Part shown: piece after piece, positions 10,820-23,429 of the stretch
How the letters are laid out: every line of letters begins with the position of its first letter
Numbering within the stretch: position 1 is the stretch's first letter
NCBI GenBank assembly: GCA_029204225.1
Contig: MU831863.1
Location: 36,009-100,008, forward strand
Reading direction: 5' to 3'
Source of the DNA: Diphasiastrum complanatum
Lineage: Eukaryota; Streptophyta; Lycopodiopsida; Lycopodiales; Lycopodiaceae
DNA length: 64,000 nucleotides
Notes under the pieces: generated by a model
Seen by the model: the letters and a program-made list of their open reading frames with translations, nothing else
Databases searched by the model: none
Told to the model about the DNA's origin: nothing
Position numbers and translations under genes: made by a program

Positions 10820-11593
10820 AATGATCAAACTACCCACCAGCTACTTGTATAAATAAGCATCCACTTTCTTAGATTCATCATATGTAGTAAGCTTCGTGTT
10901 GACATCCATCAGTGTGCTCAAAGGCTTACAATCCTGCATATTGAACTTATAAAACAAATCTCGTGCATATTTGCTTTGTGTAAGAAAGACAACGTCTTTC
11001 GTTTGCCCTACTTCAATGCCAAGACAATAGTGCATCAATCCTAGATCGCTCATGTCAAAAGCATTGGAAAGATTTGATTTGATTTCATCAATTACGCTCT
11101 CATTATTTCCTGTAATAATCAAATCATCCACGTACAAAACAATGAACACTATATTTGAATCTTGTATTAGAATGTAAAGATTAGAATCAGCTTACTCTTT
11201 ACCATTCCCCTTCGCTTGAAGTCTCCTTGGCTCAACAAATCCTTGAGGTTGTACTAGTACACCTCTTCATCCAGCACTCCATTAAAGAAAAGCATATTTA
11301 ATGTCCATTTGCTGGATCTTCCAACCATAGAAAGCAGAAATAGCAATGATAGAACGTATAGTTACCATCTTAGCTACGGGTGCGAAGGTTTTCTCAAAAT
11401 CAATACCTTCCTGCTGCTCAAATCCTCTCACAACCAACCATGATTTGTACTTGTTGAGTTGCCCATCCACTCCATATTTGATCTTATAAATCCACTTGCA
11501 AGTGATAGGCGTCTTACCGTCAAGTAGCTCAACCAAGTTCCACGTTCTATTTTCGATATGGCCTCCATTTCTATTTCCATAGCTGCATGCCAC
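10820..11593 (-). pseudogene. Ty1/copia reverse transcriptase remnant (copia A family, second copy)
   Basis: Minus strand. 11593-11282 reads TWNLVELLDGKTPITCKWIY, VRGFEQQEGIDFEKTFAPVA and WKIQQMDIKYAFL. 11149-10841 reads [36 protein letters not shown] and QSKYARDLFYKFNMQDCK. About 80 codons between YAFL and FIVLYVDD are missing or scrambled (11150-11281), so it is a broken copy. Wording is almost identical to the element at 1-2365 (SDLGLMHYCLGIEV), so they belong to one family inserted in opposite directions. Confidence 0.88.
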
Positions 11594-12478
<885 letters not shown>

Positions 12479-12500
12479 GCATGCACGCACGCGCACGCAC

Positions 12501-14560
12501 GTTACCGTGCTTGATTATGGACTTAGCCAGCTTCTATCACAGGTTAGGGAAGCCTTCGAAGCGACTATACAAGTCTTGAGCACTTACTTCATCAAAGGAT
12601 TCATTATCTCGTATTTGTTATTCTTGAGTGTATGGGCCTTGTGGAGCCAATGGAGTGCGCTAGTACACCTCAAGGTACTCTGCATGATCATAGCATCTAC
12701 ATGGGCGAGCCTAGGAGGGTGCTCTTGTTGATTAGAAATCTCTTTACTAGTCATTCTTTATAACTCTTGGTGAGAGTTTGTGTGTGCTCTTGTTGATTCC
12801 TAGTATAAGTTGGCTTAACTTTTGTTGATACTACTTGAATTATAGTAGTTCAATTTCCATAAGAATTGGCTGGATAGTAGGGCGACCGGGCTTGTGTGTA
12901 AAAACTACAAAACGTTCAAAGTTGGACATGTTTTTATTTGCTCTCTAATTTCTAGCATTGCTCATACAATTGGATTTTTCTAGTATGTTGAATGATTTGC
13001 TCTTAGAATTTGTGGTATTTGCTAAGTGCCGACCAATTTTGTAGCAATTGGTTGTGTAACATGTGAGAATGAATTGTTCTCAAATTTTGGAATTTGTATT
13101 GCTCCAAATTTTTTAAAATAGCTCATGGTTTGGTTTTATGAGCTTACTTCGATGTTCATCTCCAAAATATGGCAGATACTATATGTAGGACAACCTTGCA
13201 TGCCAAGATTTGTTGTCTTCTAACATCTATACATTGATTTCTCATAGTTTCCATTTCCACTCAAAATTTTGCTTCTTTTTGGTTGAAATTGAAGTTAAGT
13301 ACTTCAAACAAAATGAAATCTTCTCCTAAACAAAAGAAAATATCGGCAATGGCAATGCTTAACAAAGATAACTGGACCCTGAGATGATTCATTTAGTTTG
13401 AAAGGCGGAAAATTTTGTACTTAAGGTAACTGATTGTTCAATACGGAGTCTACTCATTATTTTGTAGATTCTTCGTGCAAAAGCTAAAAGTCTCAACTAT
13501 AGCAAGTGACCATCAGTACATAGTTAGACAGGTCTCCGATTGATACTGCAATCTGGAATGTGAAAGTCCAAAATCATGCACTAACTCAACATGAGTTTAC
13601 CAAGAAACTCAGTTTTTATGTTATGAATTTGTACCACAAAGACTATCATTCTTTGTTAAGAATGGTTTTATAGCAAGGTGGATATTTTAAAGTTGATTAC
13701 AAGACTCATCAGTTCAATTTTTTAATGGCAATAAAGTGGTTAATTTAGTGATATGTGTATTGCACTACCTATGGTTTCAAGCATGGAAGTATCAAAAAAC
13801 TTTTCAAATTCTGAGACAAGCATCATCTATCACTGGAAAGAGTTCAACTGCACCTTGTACTTTACATATAATGCAAACCTATGTCAATCATAAGGAAAAA
13901 AAGGTGGTATTCGTGCAAAAATCTACCCAAAGAAACTCAATTTTTCGATAGAAACCTCAAGAAACGAAAATATCCCAATTTTAAGCTTTTGTGTCCCACC
14001 ACTTATTTGAAGGGTGATTATCCTCAAAAGAAGTTAAGCCACATTTTTTATCTTAGGGTTGTCTCTCCAAACTCCCTTGTCAACATTAATGACAAATGTA
14101 GATATTATGCCAAAATAAAAGTTGCATTAATTGGCAAAATTGATAATTTAGACGGTCCACTCTGCCTATGTAATTGACTGTCTATCAATAAACTCTATTC
14201 AAAATAAAATAATGCCACTAACGTTACATTCTATGGTTCACAATCAGCCCCTTCTGTGGAGTTTACCAGGACGAATGGGCCAAGCATGGCCCATTCATTA
14301 TACTTCTCAAACCTCCATTGTTCCAACATCCTTCAAACGACTATAGGAAGCATATGCTCATGCTACTTATCATTGTCAACTATCAGTAGTAAGCTTAAAA
14401 ATATTGCAATGAAATTTGCTCATCACAAGCAGATGAGGGCAAAAATAAATTTTTCTGCTTTTGCTTGTTGCTAGCAAAGAGCTACTGTAGATAATGATAA
14501 GAGCTGTATCAATACTCTTGTAGGTTGTTGGAGCAGCATTGGGGCAAAACACATTTGTCC
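12501..14560. other. No gene seen; intergenic DNA
   Basis: Two kilobases without a gene I can support. 12720-12800 carries a short duplicated phrase GTGCTCTTGTTGATT. 13330-14180 has open pieces (for example 13881-14177) with no family I recognise. Confidence 0.35.
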
Positions 14561-14562
14561 CA

Positions 14563-14688
14563 AAGTCGCTCATTGTTGGTGACGAGCATGAGTGGCTTTG
14601 GGAAATTTTTATTTTTGGCCTAGTGCCACTACACTACACTAGTACTTTCTTGATCCAGAGCTGCTCCATTGCCAACAATGAGTAGCGT
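14563..14688. repeat. Small inverted repeat, possible MITE
   Basis: GTCGCTCATTGTTGG at 14563 is mirrored by CCAACAATGAGTAGCG near 14672. Similar phrases (TTCATTGCTAGTGATGAGC) recur at 15315-15335 on the far side of the next element, so a short repeat family flanks it. Confidence 0.4.
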
Positions 14689-14722
14689 AGGAGGAAATTG
14701 TTTTTGCACCAACACCCCTCCG

Positions 14723-15262
14723 TAGTGTTTCCACCAGATTCAAAATCAACTGTTTCAGAATCGGATGCATCGGCATAAATCGTGGTTCAAAACCGGGTCC
14801 ATCCCAAAAGAATTGGCAATAAGACTTTTTGCAAAAAAATTTAGCTCTAATGTTAAATATATCTAATGTAGTTTGTATAATGTCTACAATCTTATTAAAT
14901 CTTATAGATATTAGATTGCTAATGAATACATACACTGCTTGTAGAAATTTGAAATTAGTGTTCACAAAATCAGAAGTGCAAATGGCAATGTTGGACAATT
15001 CAAATTTCACAAACTACATTCCATGTTCCAACTTCCACACAACATTATGATTTATGATTTATCCATGATCCATCATCAAAACATCCACCACAATAAACTT
15101 TCCGCTCCCAAATCAAAGAACAATTATTGATAATTAACACAATCACAGAATCGTTCAAAATCAAAGAAACATTTTTTTCCGGGCCCCATTCAAATTGAGC
15201 CAAAAATTTTATTGACGAATCACGATTCGTTCACCAACAAATTGCGGTTCATGGAAACACTA
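14723..15262. mobile_element. hAT-like MITE, about 540 bp
   Basis: Ends are perfect inverted repeats of 11 bp, TAGTGTTTCCA and TGGAAACACTA (12 bp with the flanking G/C). The TAGTG start is typical of hAT elements. Just inside both ends lie repeated GATTC/GAATC words (AGATTC, AGAATCGG, GAATCACGATTCG, GCGGTTC). No protein is encoded. I could not see a clean 8-bp target duplication. Confidence 0.6.
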
Positions 15263-16819
15263 CACTCCAGGGCACCTTGCAGCAGCGTTGGGAGAATATT
15301 TTTGCTCCACAGTAATTCATTGCTAGTGATGAGCAACTATGGGACAGATCGTATTTGCCCCAATTCTACTCCCATGAACCCTACAACGGCAGTGGGCCAA
15401 AAAAGATTTGTATAGCTGCCCATCGTCCAGAGCTCTGAGACAAAAAATCTTGAGCCTTGGCAATGGGCAGCTCTGAGTCAAAGATATTTATGCGCAAGGT
15501 CGCTCGAATCTTATTTTCAAAAATCTAGCGATCATGTGTACTTGGAGCAATTCCAGAAGTTGGTGGCACAAAGTGAAAAACGTTTCCAATTATACAAGAG
15601 AAGCATCATGATTCTTTGGCCTGATCTCACAGAGGACTGAATGGGGCCAACTCGCAAGAGAGGTTACGCTACTTAAAGTGCATCCTACCAGACTTTCTAA
15701 AGATGCACTTCAGATCGACCTTATCTCTAGGATAATTCTGAATGAATGGATATCAAATTGTCCCTGAGACAATGATTGCAAAGGAATCCCAGCACTGTAG
15801 GAAACTGCACTGTATTATGTAGTCGGAACATAAAACCATCCCAATCATTTAAGTACAGCTTGACTTTATCAAACAACTAGCAAGACAAAGATCATTTTCA
15901 CAAGAGATAAGGATCATGTGCACAAGAGACCAAAACCATAAGAGTGTCCATACTTGATCTCATCCATACAGCAGATTATTTGACTACAAGCTTGCCGTAA
16001 TCCAAGAAGTTCATATTCTTTCTGACACCCCTCCACAGGCATTATTCACAAGTTTAGGAATCTATGCACAGGTACTGTTTGGTAAGCACTTTGTTCACTA
16101 TTTCCGATACTCTGCTAACTTGGTCCCAAAATTTGCTAAGGGCTCGCAGAGTTGCTCCAGAAAATAATTCTGCTCTTTGCAAAGAAATTGCCCAATGACG
16201 CCTGTTTTTGGTTCAGCAGACAGGATATTGGCACCTACCTACAAAAATGTGTCTTTGCTTGATATCCTCTTTTAATACAAATTTTACATCAGACCTTCCG
16301 TGTATTGTGTCGCTATCTTGCAACAAAGGCAGCAAGTTACATCTGATTCACTCATCAGACAGTGCAAATGCTTATAAGAAATATGTGTCAGCTAACAGAA
16401 CATTACCCTAGTTTATAAGGAAGAACTTTCAATATATGATAACCAGGGCAAAAGAAGAATCAGAACAAATATATGGGTTAGCTAACAAAGCATTATCCTC
16501 CTATACAAAAAAAAAAATTCATAACATAAAAATCAGTCCATTGGAAAGCATACCTTAAAAGATGTTGGCCGCAAGTATCATTTTTACATTCTTGTCATAT
16601 TCGCACTAAAAGACAATAACAGAAGTTGCATCAATAACCTCTCAATAAGTCTTCGTCTACTGTTGCTACTAGCAGTACAAACTTCTATCAAAATTTGGCT
16701 GCAGAAAGAAATATTGAGTACTTCCACATGAAATGGCACTATTTGAATAAAAATCAATTATCAATCACTTGAATCCAAACCATGAAGAGATTCCAGAAAC
16801 CTCACCTTTTGAACTTGGA
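15263..16819. other. 3' flank of the PHD-finger gene; no other gene seen
   Basis: The first part holds a hairpin with AGCTGCCCAT near 15413 and ATGGGCAGCT near 15464. The part next to 16820 probably includes the 3' untranslated region of the minus-strand gene, but I cannot place a polyadenylation site. Confidence 0.4.
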
Positions 16820-16924
16820 TTATTCAAGCTTGCTATTTTCAGGAATCCCCGGCAATGACAAAATTGCTTTTTGCATGACAGACGAACCAGAGAAAACCAT
16901 CATTTGGAACTGTGAAAAGAACTC
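16820..16924 (-). CDS. PHD/GNAT gene exon 20 (last; stop codon)
   Basis: Acceptor ...GCTTCAG, then [20 protein letters not shown] and a short tail ending SKLE and TAA at 16820. The family ends with a similar phrase, M-x-F-x-G-T/S-S-M-L-Q-K, after the GNAT domain. Phase 0 joins exon 19 cleanly. Confidence 0.82.
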   Translation of the reverse strand, partial: EFFSQFQMMVFSGSSVMQKAILSLPGIPENSKLE

Positions 16925-19900
16925 CTGAAGCTGCAGGCAAAGTTTGACAGAAATGACAGAATTCACATTGATCAGATTCTCAGTAATACAAGTTTTCTGC
17001 CGCATTATATACCTTTCAGAAACTCTGGTCAGAATATTTTGTTACCATATAGTAAATACCTTCCAGAAACTCTATTCAGAATATTTTGATACTTTACAAG
17101 TTTACATCATCTAAATTGATCTAGTCAACTACAACAAAAATATGTGAGTCAACCTGCTTGTGAGGCATTTGGCTAAATCCAAACTTTCTTAACCATATGC
17201 CTTCAGCTCCTTCAGCAGCAGGAACTAAAATTTGCCGAATTTGAAGAATGCCTAATAACCTCTCCACACACTGCAACAAGGCTTCACAGCAGCCCTGTAG
17301 AGGCATTCATTGCTTTTATCAATAACAAATCATGTTTTATTCTCCTTGGTAAATATTTTGCAGAACTAGCTGTGTTCTTATGCATGGAGCCAAAAAAAGC
17401 CCCTGAGGAAGTGTTGGTTGGGGTGGGGGTAGCATTTTGTATGCATGCCAAAAAGACAGCTGAATCACTATGTTGATACAAAAGGATATCCTAGTAAAAA
17501 ACCCAATTTAGGGAAATGCTAAAACAAATTTTTTATATCAGAAAAAGAGCTTATTGAAAATATAACTTGATATGAACAATCTCAGCATTGATGTAAAGCT
17601 TTACATAACATAAAGAACTAAAGCATGCTACTGGGTTCTGAATATGCTTCTCAGTGCTCAGAATGAGGACCATGCCTTCTCCATAATGGTAAACTTACCT
17701 GTAGCCGCTTCTGGAGCAACATGTTATCATTCCTTAACTATGATGCTCTCACAATCTACTGTGACCTAATCCCCTCTTGCACTTTATGCCATGTGACACC
17801 TGCTTTGACATTTCATTTGCATACTAGCCATACTCATGCCACATTGCCCTACCTCACCAAGAACACAGATGATTACTTCGCAGTAATGAATGTGCCTTCA
17901 TAGCTGCTCAAAGAGAAAGACTTCTGTATCTGTTCTGCAGAGTTCTTCTGAGTTTCTACTAAGCCAACCCTTGGATGATGTGGTGGAATAATGAATTGAC
18001 CTCCAAGTAAGTGGCTTCTCTAATTCTTGATTGCTTGCAGCCTAATGATCAATGTTATGGACTTTCTCCATAGACATAACTGGAGACCGTTCGATTTGTG
18101 ACAGTTTTTTACTAGTATTCACTGTTTTAGGTTGAAATTCGTCGAATCTACGGTATGTAAATGATCTTAAGGATTGTACTTGCTGTTTTTCAGTCATTAA
18201 GATAGGTTCTAATGATTGCATGCTTGTTCTTTGGTCAAGATCGGGATCGAGACACTACTTCGGTAGCTAGAATTAACTATAAGAATCAATATAGAGCTTA
18301 ATCAAAACCTTCGGCACTTGCATGTAGGTGAATTACAGTAGGTAGGGTTTGATTGCACTTGCATGCAGATCTGATCCATCAGAATTTACAGAAAAAGTCA
18401 AAAATTGGTCAAAAAGCAAAGTTTTTTTTCACTATTTTGGAAGATTTTTTCAATGTCTTTGCATAAAACTTTGCATGCACGTTCTCAGTAGTGTATTGAA
18501 GCTGTCCAGAGGCTGTGACAAAGTTTGGTAGGCAATGGTCACTGTTAGGCGTCTCAAAACATCAAATATTAGTGTATTTTTTATGGTTTTTGAGCATGAA
18601 TAACTTGCTATACTAAACCTGAAACCTTTGAACTTGTTCACAGTATGAAAAATAGGTTGTACTGCCACTGACTCACGCCCTCATGCACCCACCTTGGTGG
18701 TGGGCGGCTTAGGCACCGTCTATCCAAAGATTAGCTTGATGGCACCCTCCATAGAGACAATTTTCAGTGGATCTAAGCCTATGGATGCTTGCTGGACCTG
18801 ATAGAAGCTTCTACTGCTATCTGATGAATCTTAGCAGAGTGCTTGTAACCTTTGATTGATTGCATGTAAGTCTGAGGCATGAGTTTTGAGAAACCATGCT
18901 TGAAAAAGTGCATCCTGAATTCAGTTTGTTACAGCTCGCACGTGTGAAGCCAAGTGACACGGTGACATCGCAGTCATCTTGCTAACCTACTTTCCCTTTG
19001 TACTGTGCTTTACAGCGACCAATTTGATGCTCTCTAGCCAAAGTTTTGATTGTCGGAAGTTTTGGTAGTTTTTAGTTCAAATTTGGCAAAAATTTTGAAA
19101 TGTTCTCATTGCATGTTCTAAATCACGTTGCATGTCTGGGAACATGATACTGTGGTGTTACAGTAGTTTGATTAGTTAAATTTCATGGATGGATACAGTT
19201 TGAGTGCAGCTAAAAAGTGATTTTTGAGTTAATTAGGCAGTTTACGTAAAAAAGTCGATTTTCTCAAATCACTGCATGTTGAATTTGATGCACACCGAAT
19301 GGTTCGAAATCAGTTTGAAATGGAATGGTGATAGTGAAACTGAAATTTCGATAGTCTAATCCAAAAACAGCAAATCAATCGATTTTTTGGGCTGGAACAA
19401 CAACACTAGAGATTCTATAACACCTCAAGAAGCTGTCTCCACCTTTTCTCTCACCAACATCCTCAAGAAACAAGCAAAAATTGAAGATTTCTCCACTTTC
19501 TCTCTCTAGAACAAGGCTCTGATACCAGACTAAGAGCTAGAGCCTATCAAGAGATCATGGACCATGTAAATCCTAAACCCTGCTTTGATGTAATATGTAT
19601 TATCATTCATGTTCTAAATTGAAGTTCCAAGTTTGAAGTGGCAAGGGCCAAGTTCTAACTTCTATGTCTTAACTTTTATGTTTTAAGAATGGGTGGAATA
19701 GTTATATTTATTGACCATTTATGTAAACTATAAATGCAATTGACAATTGCCATCTAAGTCTACTTTTCTTCATCAAATTTGATTCATCACTTAGGTTCTT
19801 AGAAGTTAGTACGTAGCTTACTAGTAACTACTTTCAAGTTTCAAATTTCTTATCCGATGATTGATTTGTTGAAGCATAATAAAATGTGCAATCATAATTT

Positions 19901-22900
19901 GTTCCAGGTTTGCCTTTATTTTCATTGTTCTGCAACGCCTCTTGAAGATGCATGGCAGCTTGAGACATATGGTGGTCTCATACCACTGGCCAGAGTGGAG
20001 GCCCTCACGAGAGCCTAAGGCTCAGCAATTTGAGAGGACTATGCTATCATCTCCTTTTTGGGATGATGCACGAGCCATATCACAGGGTTACAGACTCTTT
20101 ACAGTGTCATGTGCCTTACAAATAAAAAGGGCTGCACTTTGGGCCTTCTCTATGAGTTCATGGGCACGCTAGGAGAGCAGATTCGCACCTGCACTACCTT
20201 AAGTATAGAGAGGTTGGAAATTTTAACTTTCAGAATGACTAGTGTTCATATTCATTGATGAGATCTATTATCTATTATCTCTTATGTATTTAAGTATGGG
20301 ACATGTATGATGTATGATGTTCAGATTTTATAGGGTTGAAGAAATAAGAGAAAAGTGGCAAGCCACATGATGGGAGTAGTTCCATCAGCCTCCACATGCT
20401 ATGGCTTGCAATCTTCACCCTCTATGGAGGAATGAAGATCAGTTCCATGATGCAGAGCTCCAAAAGGAATGGCGCATATACATTGAGACGGTCTATCCTG
20501 ATCTTGTCATACAAGATTCACTCAGGGATGATCTCAATGTCTTTAGGTATGAGTCATGACATTTCTATAACATTTGCTATATTTTCAAGTCCTTAGTCTT
20601 TCTTGAATCCTAATCTTGTGAATGGCCACATTGTCACACTCGATACTACATAAGACCCACTCATGAATTATCATCCAGATGTATTGTCACGTGTGCACTG
20701 TGCAGGCACGAGACTCTTGAGTTTGGGTGTCTATGAGCACGGCTCAAAGCAGGACAATTGCGCCCTGTTTCATGGTGAAAAAAGTATGGGAATGATGTTC
20801 CTAGATTGCAAAAGCTCGCCATACGCATTCTCTCACAGGATTGCACAACAGTTGCATGTGAGAGGAATTGGAGTGTGTTCTCTCTACTTCATACAAAGAG
20901 GAGGAACAGGCTCAATGTTGCACAGTTAGACAAGTTGGTGTATGTGCACGCCAATCTGCAGCTTCTGAAGAAGTTAAAGGAGACGAGGGAGCCCGTACAG
21001 GACAATTGTAATTTGCAAGTCGCAATTGTGTTTGAGCATTGAAATTTGAAGTTTGAACTCCCAACTTTGAGCTATATTTTTATAACTTGATAGAATTAGT
21101 AAATACTTTAGTAAATAAAAAAGTCAAACTCTAATTTGAAGTTTTAGTGACATTCTACACTTGTTATTCTACATACTACATGTAAATCTAGATGAAATTG
21201 ATGTGACAAAAGTTTCAAACCTACTACCAAGGTCACAGGACGAGGAGGACGTGTATGCACTACTCCATAATGCCGCTTGATGTTTGCAAGTGAATTTCAA
21301 GTTCCAACTTTCAGAATTCAAGCTTTGTATTAGCCCTTGAGGCTTGGGGACTTGCAAGTTGGAAGTTTGAACTTTGAGCTTCATCCCATATTCTAAGTTC
21401 TAGCGTTAGAATTGAAACTTGAAATTTTAAACTTGTAATATGTGAATTGTAACCCTTTGCCAATCCCTGCGTGCAGGACCTACCACTCGGGTTGTTGCAC
21501 GACGCAGGACCAGGATGAGAGGGGAATAGGCTTCCAGTACTTGAGCTCTAGAGGACAAGGAGCCACTAGAAGACGAAGATGACACAGAGACCTCGAAAGC
21601 TGAAGTTGATAGCGATGATTCCTCGGAGGATGAGAATGATCCATCTGATGATGATGATCGCATTGATGAGGATCCTGCTCGTAAGCCTGCAAGTGCGAGC
21701 AGGTCACAGCTTCCATGGGTGACTAGGAAGAGGGTATGTTAGGCTTTAGCCTGCCTTGGCCCTGGAGGCTGGCCCATTTGGCATTTACTATTTAGGTATT
21801 TAGTTTATAGAAATTAGGAGTTGACTTTGAAGTTTTGAGATTATAAACTTCAGATTAGTTACTAACATATAGTAATTTGTTATCATGTGTACATTGTTAT
21901 TATCATTTATGGATGCGCTAAAATTACAATTATGATTCAAGACTCAAGTAACAAGTTTATATTTTGGTAATGTTCAGATGTGGAATGTAAACCAGCTTGC
22001 CATTCTCAATTTCAAAGAAGTGTAATTGTCTTTTGAGTCCGAGGATTTCTTGCCGAATAAAGCTGATGTCATAGGCAAAGAGGCCTTCAGTAGGTTTGGA
22101 AGGGGTATAATCAACTGTAGGCAGTTGATTAACCGCAAATGTTTCGGCAGCAGGGTGTCTTGGAAGATGCAGATGCGATGGACGAATCAGATGGAGATGC
22201 AATGGACAGACTTGAAGTAGGTACGATGGCAGCAGGTACCACAAACTCAGATGCGGAGGTGGTTTCCGGGCCGGAGGGCTCGGTTCAGCTTCCGGAACAG
22301 CAGGGTGTGGTAGAGAGTGGGGGGAGTTACCTCCCCCCCATTTGTTACATGGAGCCATGCGGTAGGACAGCGCTGATGGAGCGTGCTAGCAGCAGAGAGC
22401 CAACACCAGTAGCGTGGCCCTCAATACTACCTGGAACCAGTCAGTTCTCCCCAGAATCGCTCTATGTCGGTCCCTCTTGCAGATCTTCGGGCTTCGAATT
22501 TTCTTGATACTTCAATTTATCAGCAGCCTTGCACTCTCCCTTATAGCTTCATGCTTACGGTGATTGCTCAACGAGTTCCTCTATGGACTGTTTTCCTGAC
22601 TGGCTGCCCTCTTGATCTTGCCACCAACCGGACTCAAGTTTCCTTCTAAAATTGCAGACGCGCCCACTTTGATGCTTTCTGCACTCAAACCCTGCGAAAG
22701 CATTTGCTGAGTTCCGGTTGGCATCCAATGGCAGCAACGATCATATGGTAATCCCATTGGCAATCAGAAATCAATGTTTGCTTCCAATGCTCCAACGATG
22801 GCTCTTCCTCTAGCACTCTTAACGTCAAAGTTCAATATGAAGACAATATAGCAAATATCGGCTGAAAATGTGTTTGGCAGCATCATCACTATTCGTAGAT

Positions 22901-23364
22901 ATGTGAGCTTCAACGTAGGCCTTCCAATATTTTGCTGCAGTTGGAAAAGTTGCCAGAAGCTCCTCATACAAAGGTGCCGCCTCAGAAATAGGCCCCGCCT
23001 GAACTGCAGATACGCTTTTTAACCAAAGTTTCATCACCGCTGCTGAGAGTGATGCTCCTCATATAAATGATCATCCTGAGGATGCGAACATTCCAATGAG
23101 ATTACCAGAGAGAGAGAGAGTTCAGAAGGCCATTGCGCTCAGGAGGCCACCGCGCCCTGATACACAAAAAGGGTTTTGTTTATTTTCATTGGTCCACATT
23201 TGCCCTAAAACATATTTGAAGGGCATTTGAAGTGCAATGAAATTGGGTTGTAAAATGACGTGCATTTAGAGATTTCTAGAGAAATAACATGTGGCTTTAG
23301 AAACTCCTAGAAAGAAATTTCTAGAAAGATAGAAGGTATAAAAGAGAGGAGAGAGAGGCGTCAA

Positions 23365-23429
<65 letters not shown>

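Noticed and set aside
13330-14180. Possible replication protein A or Helitron-like coding remnant (phrase NKDNWTLR followed by scattered open pieces)
   Set aside because: The similarity is too weak and broken; no helicase, Rep motif or Helitron end is visible.
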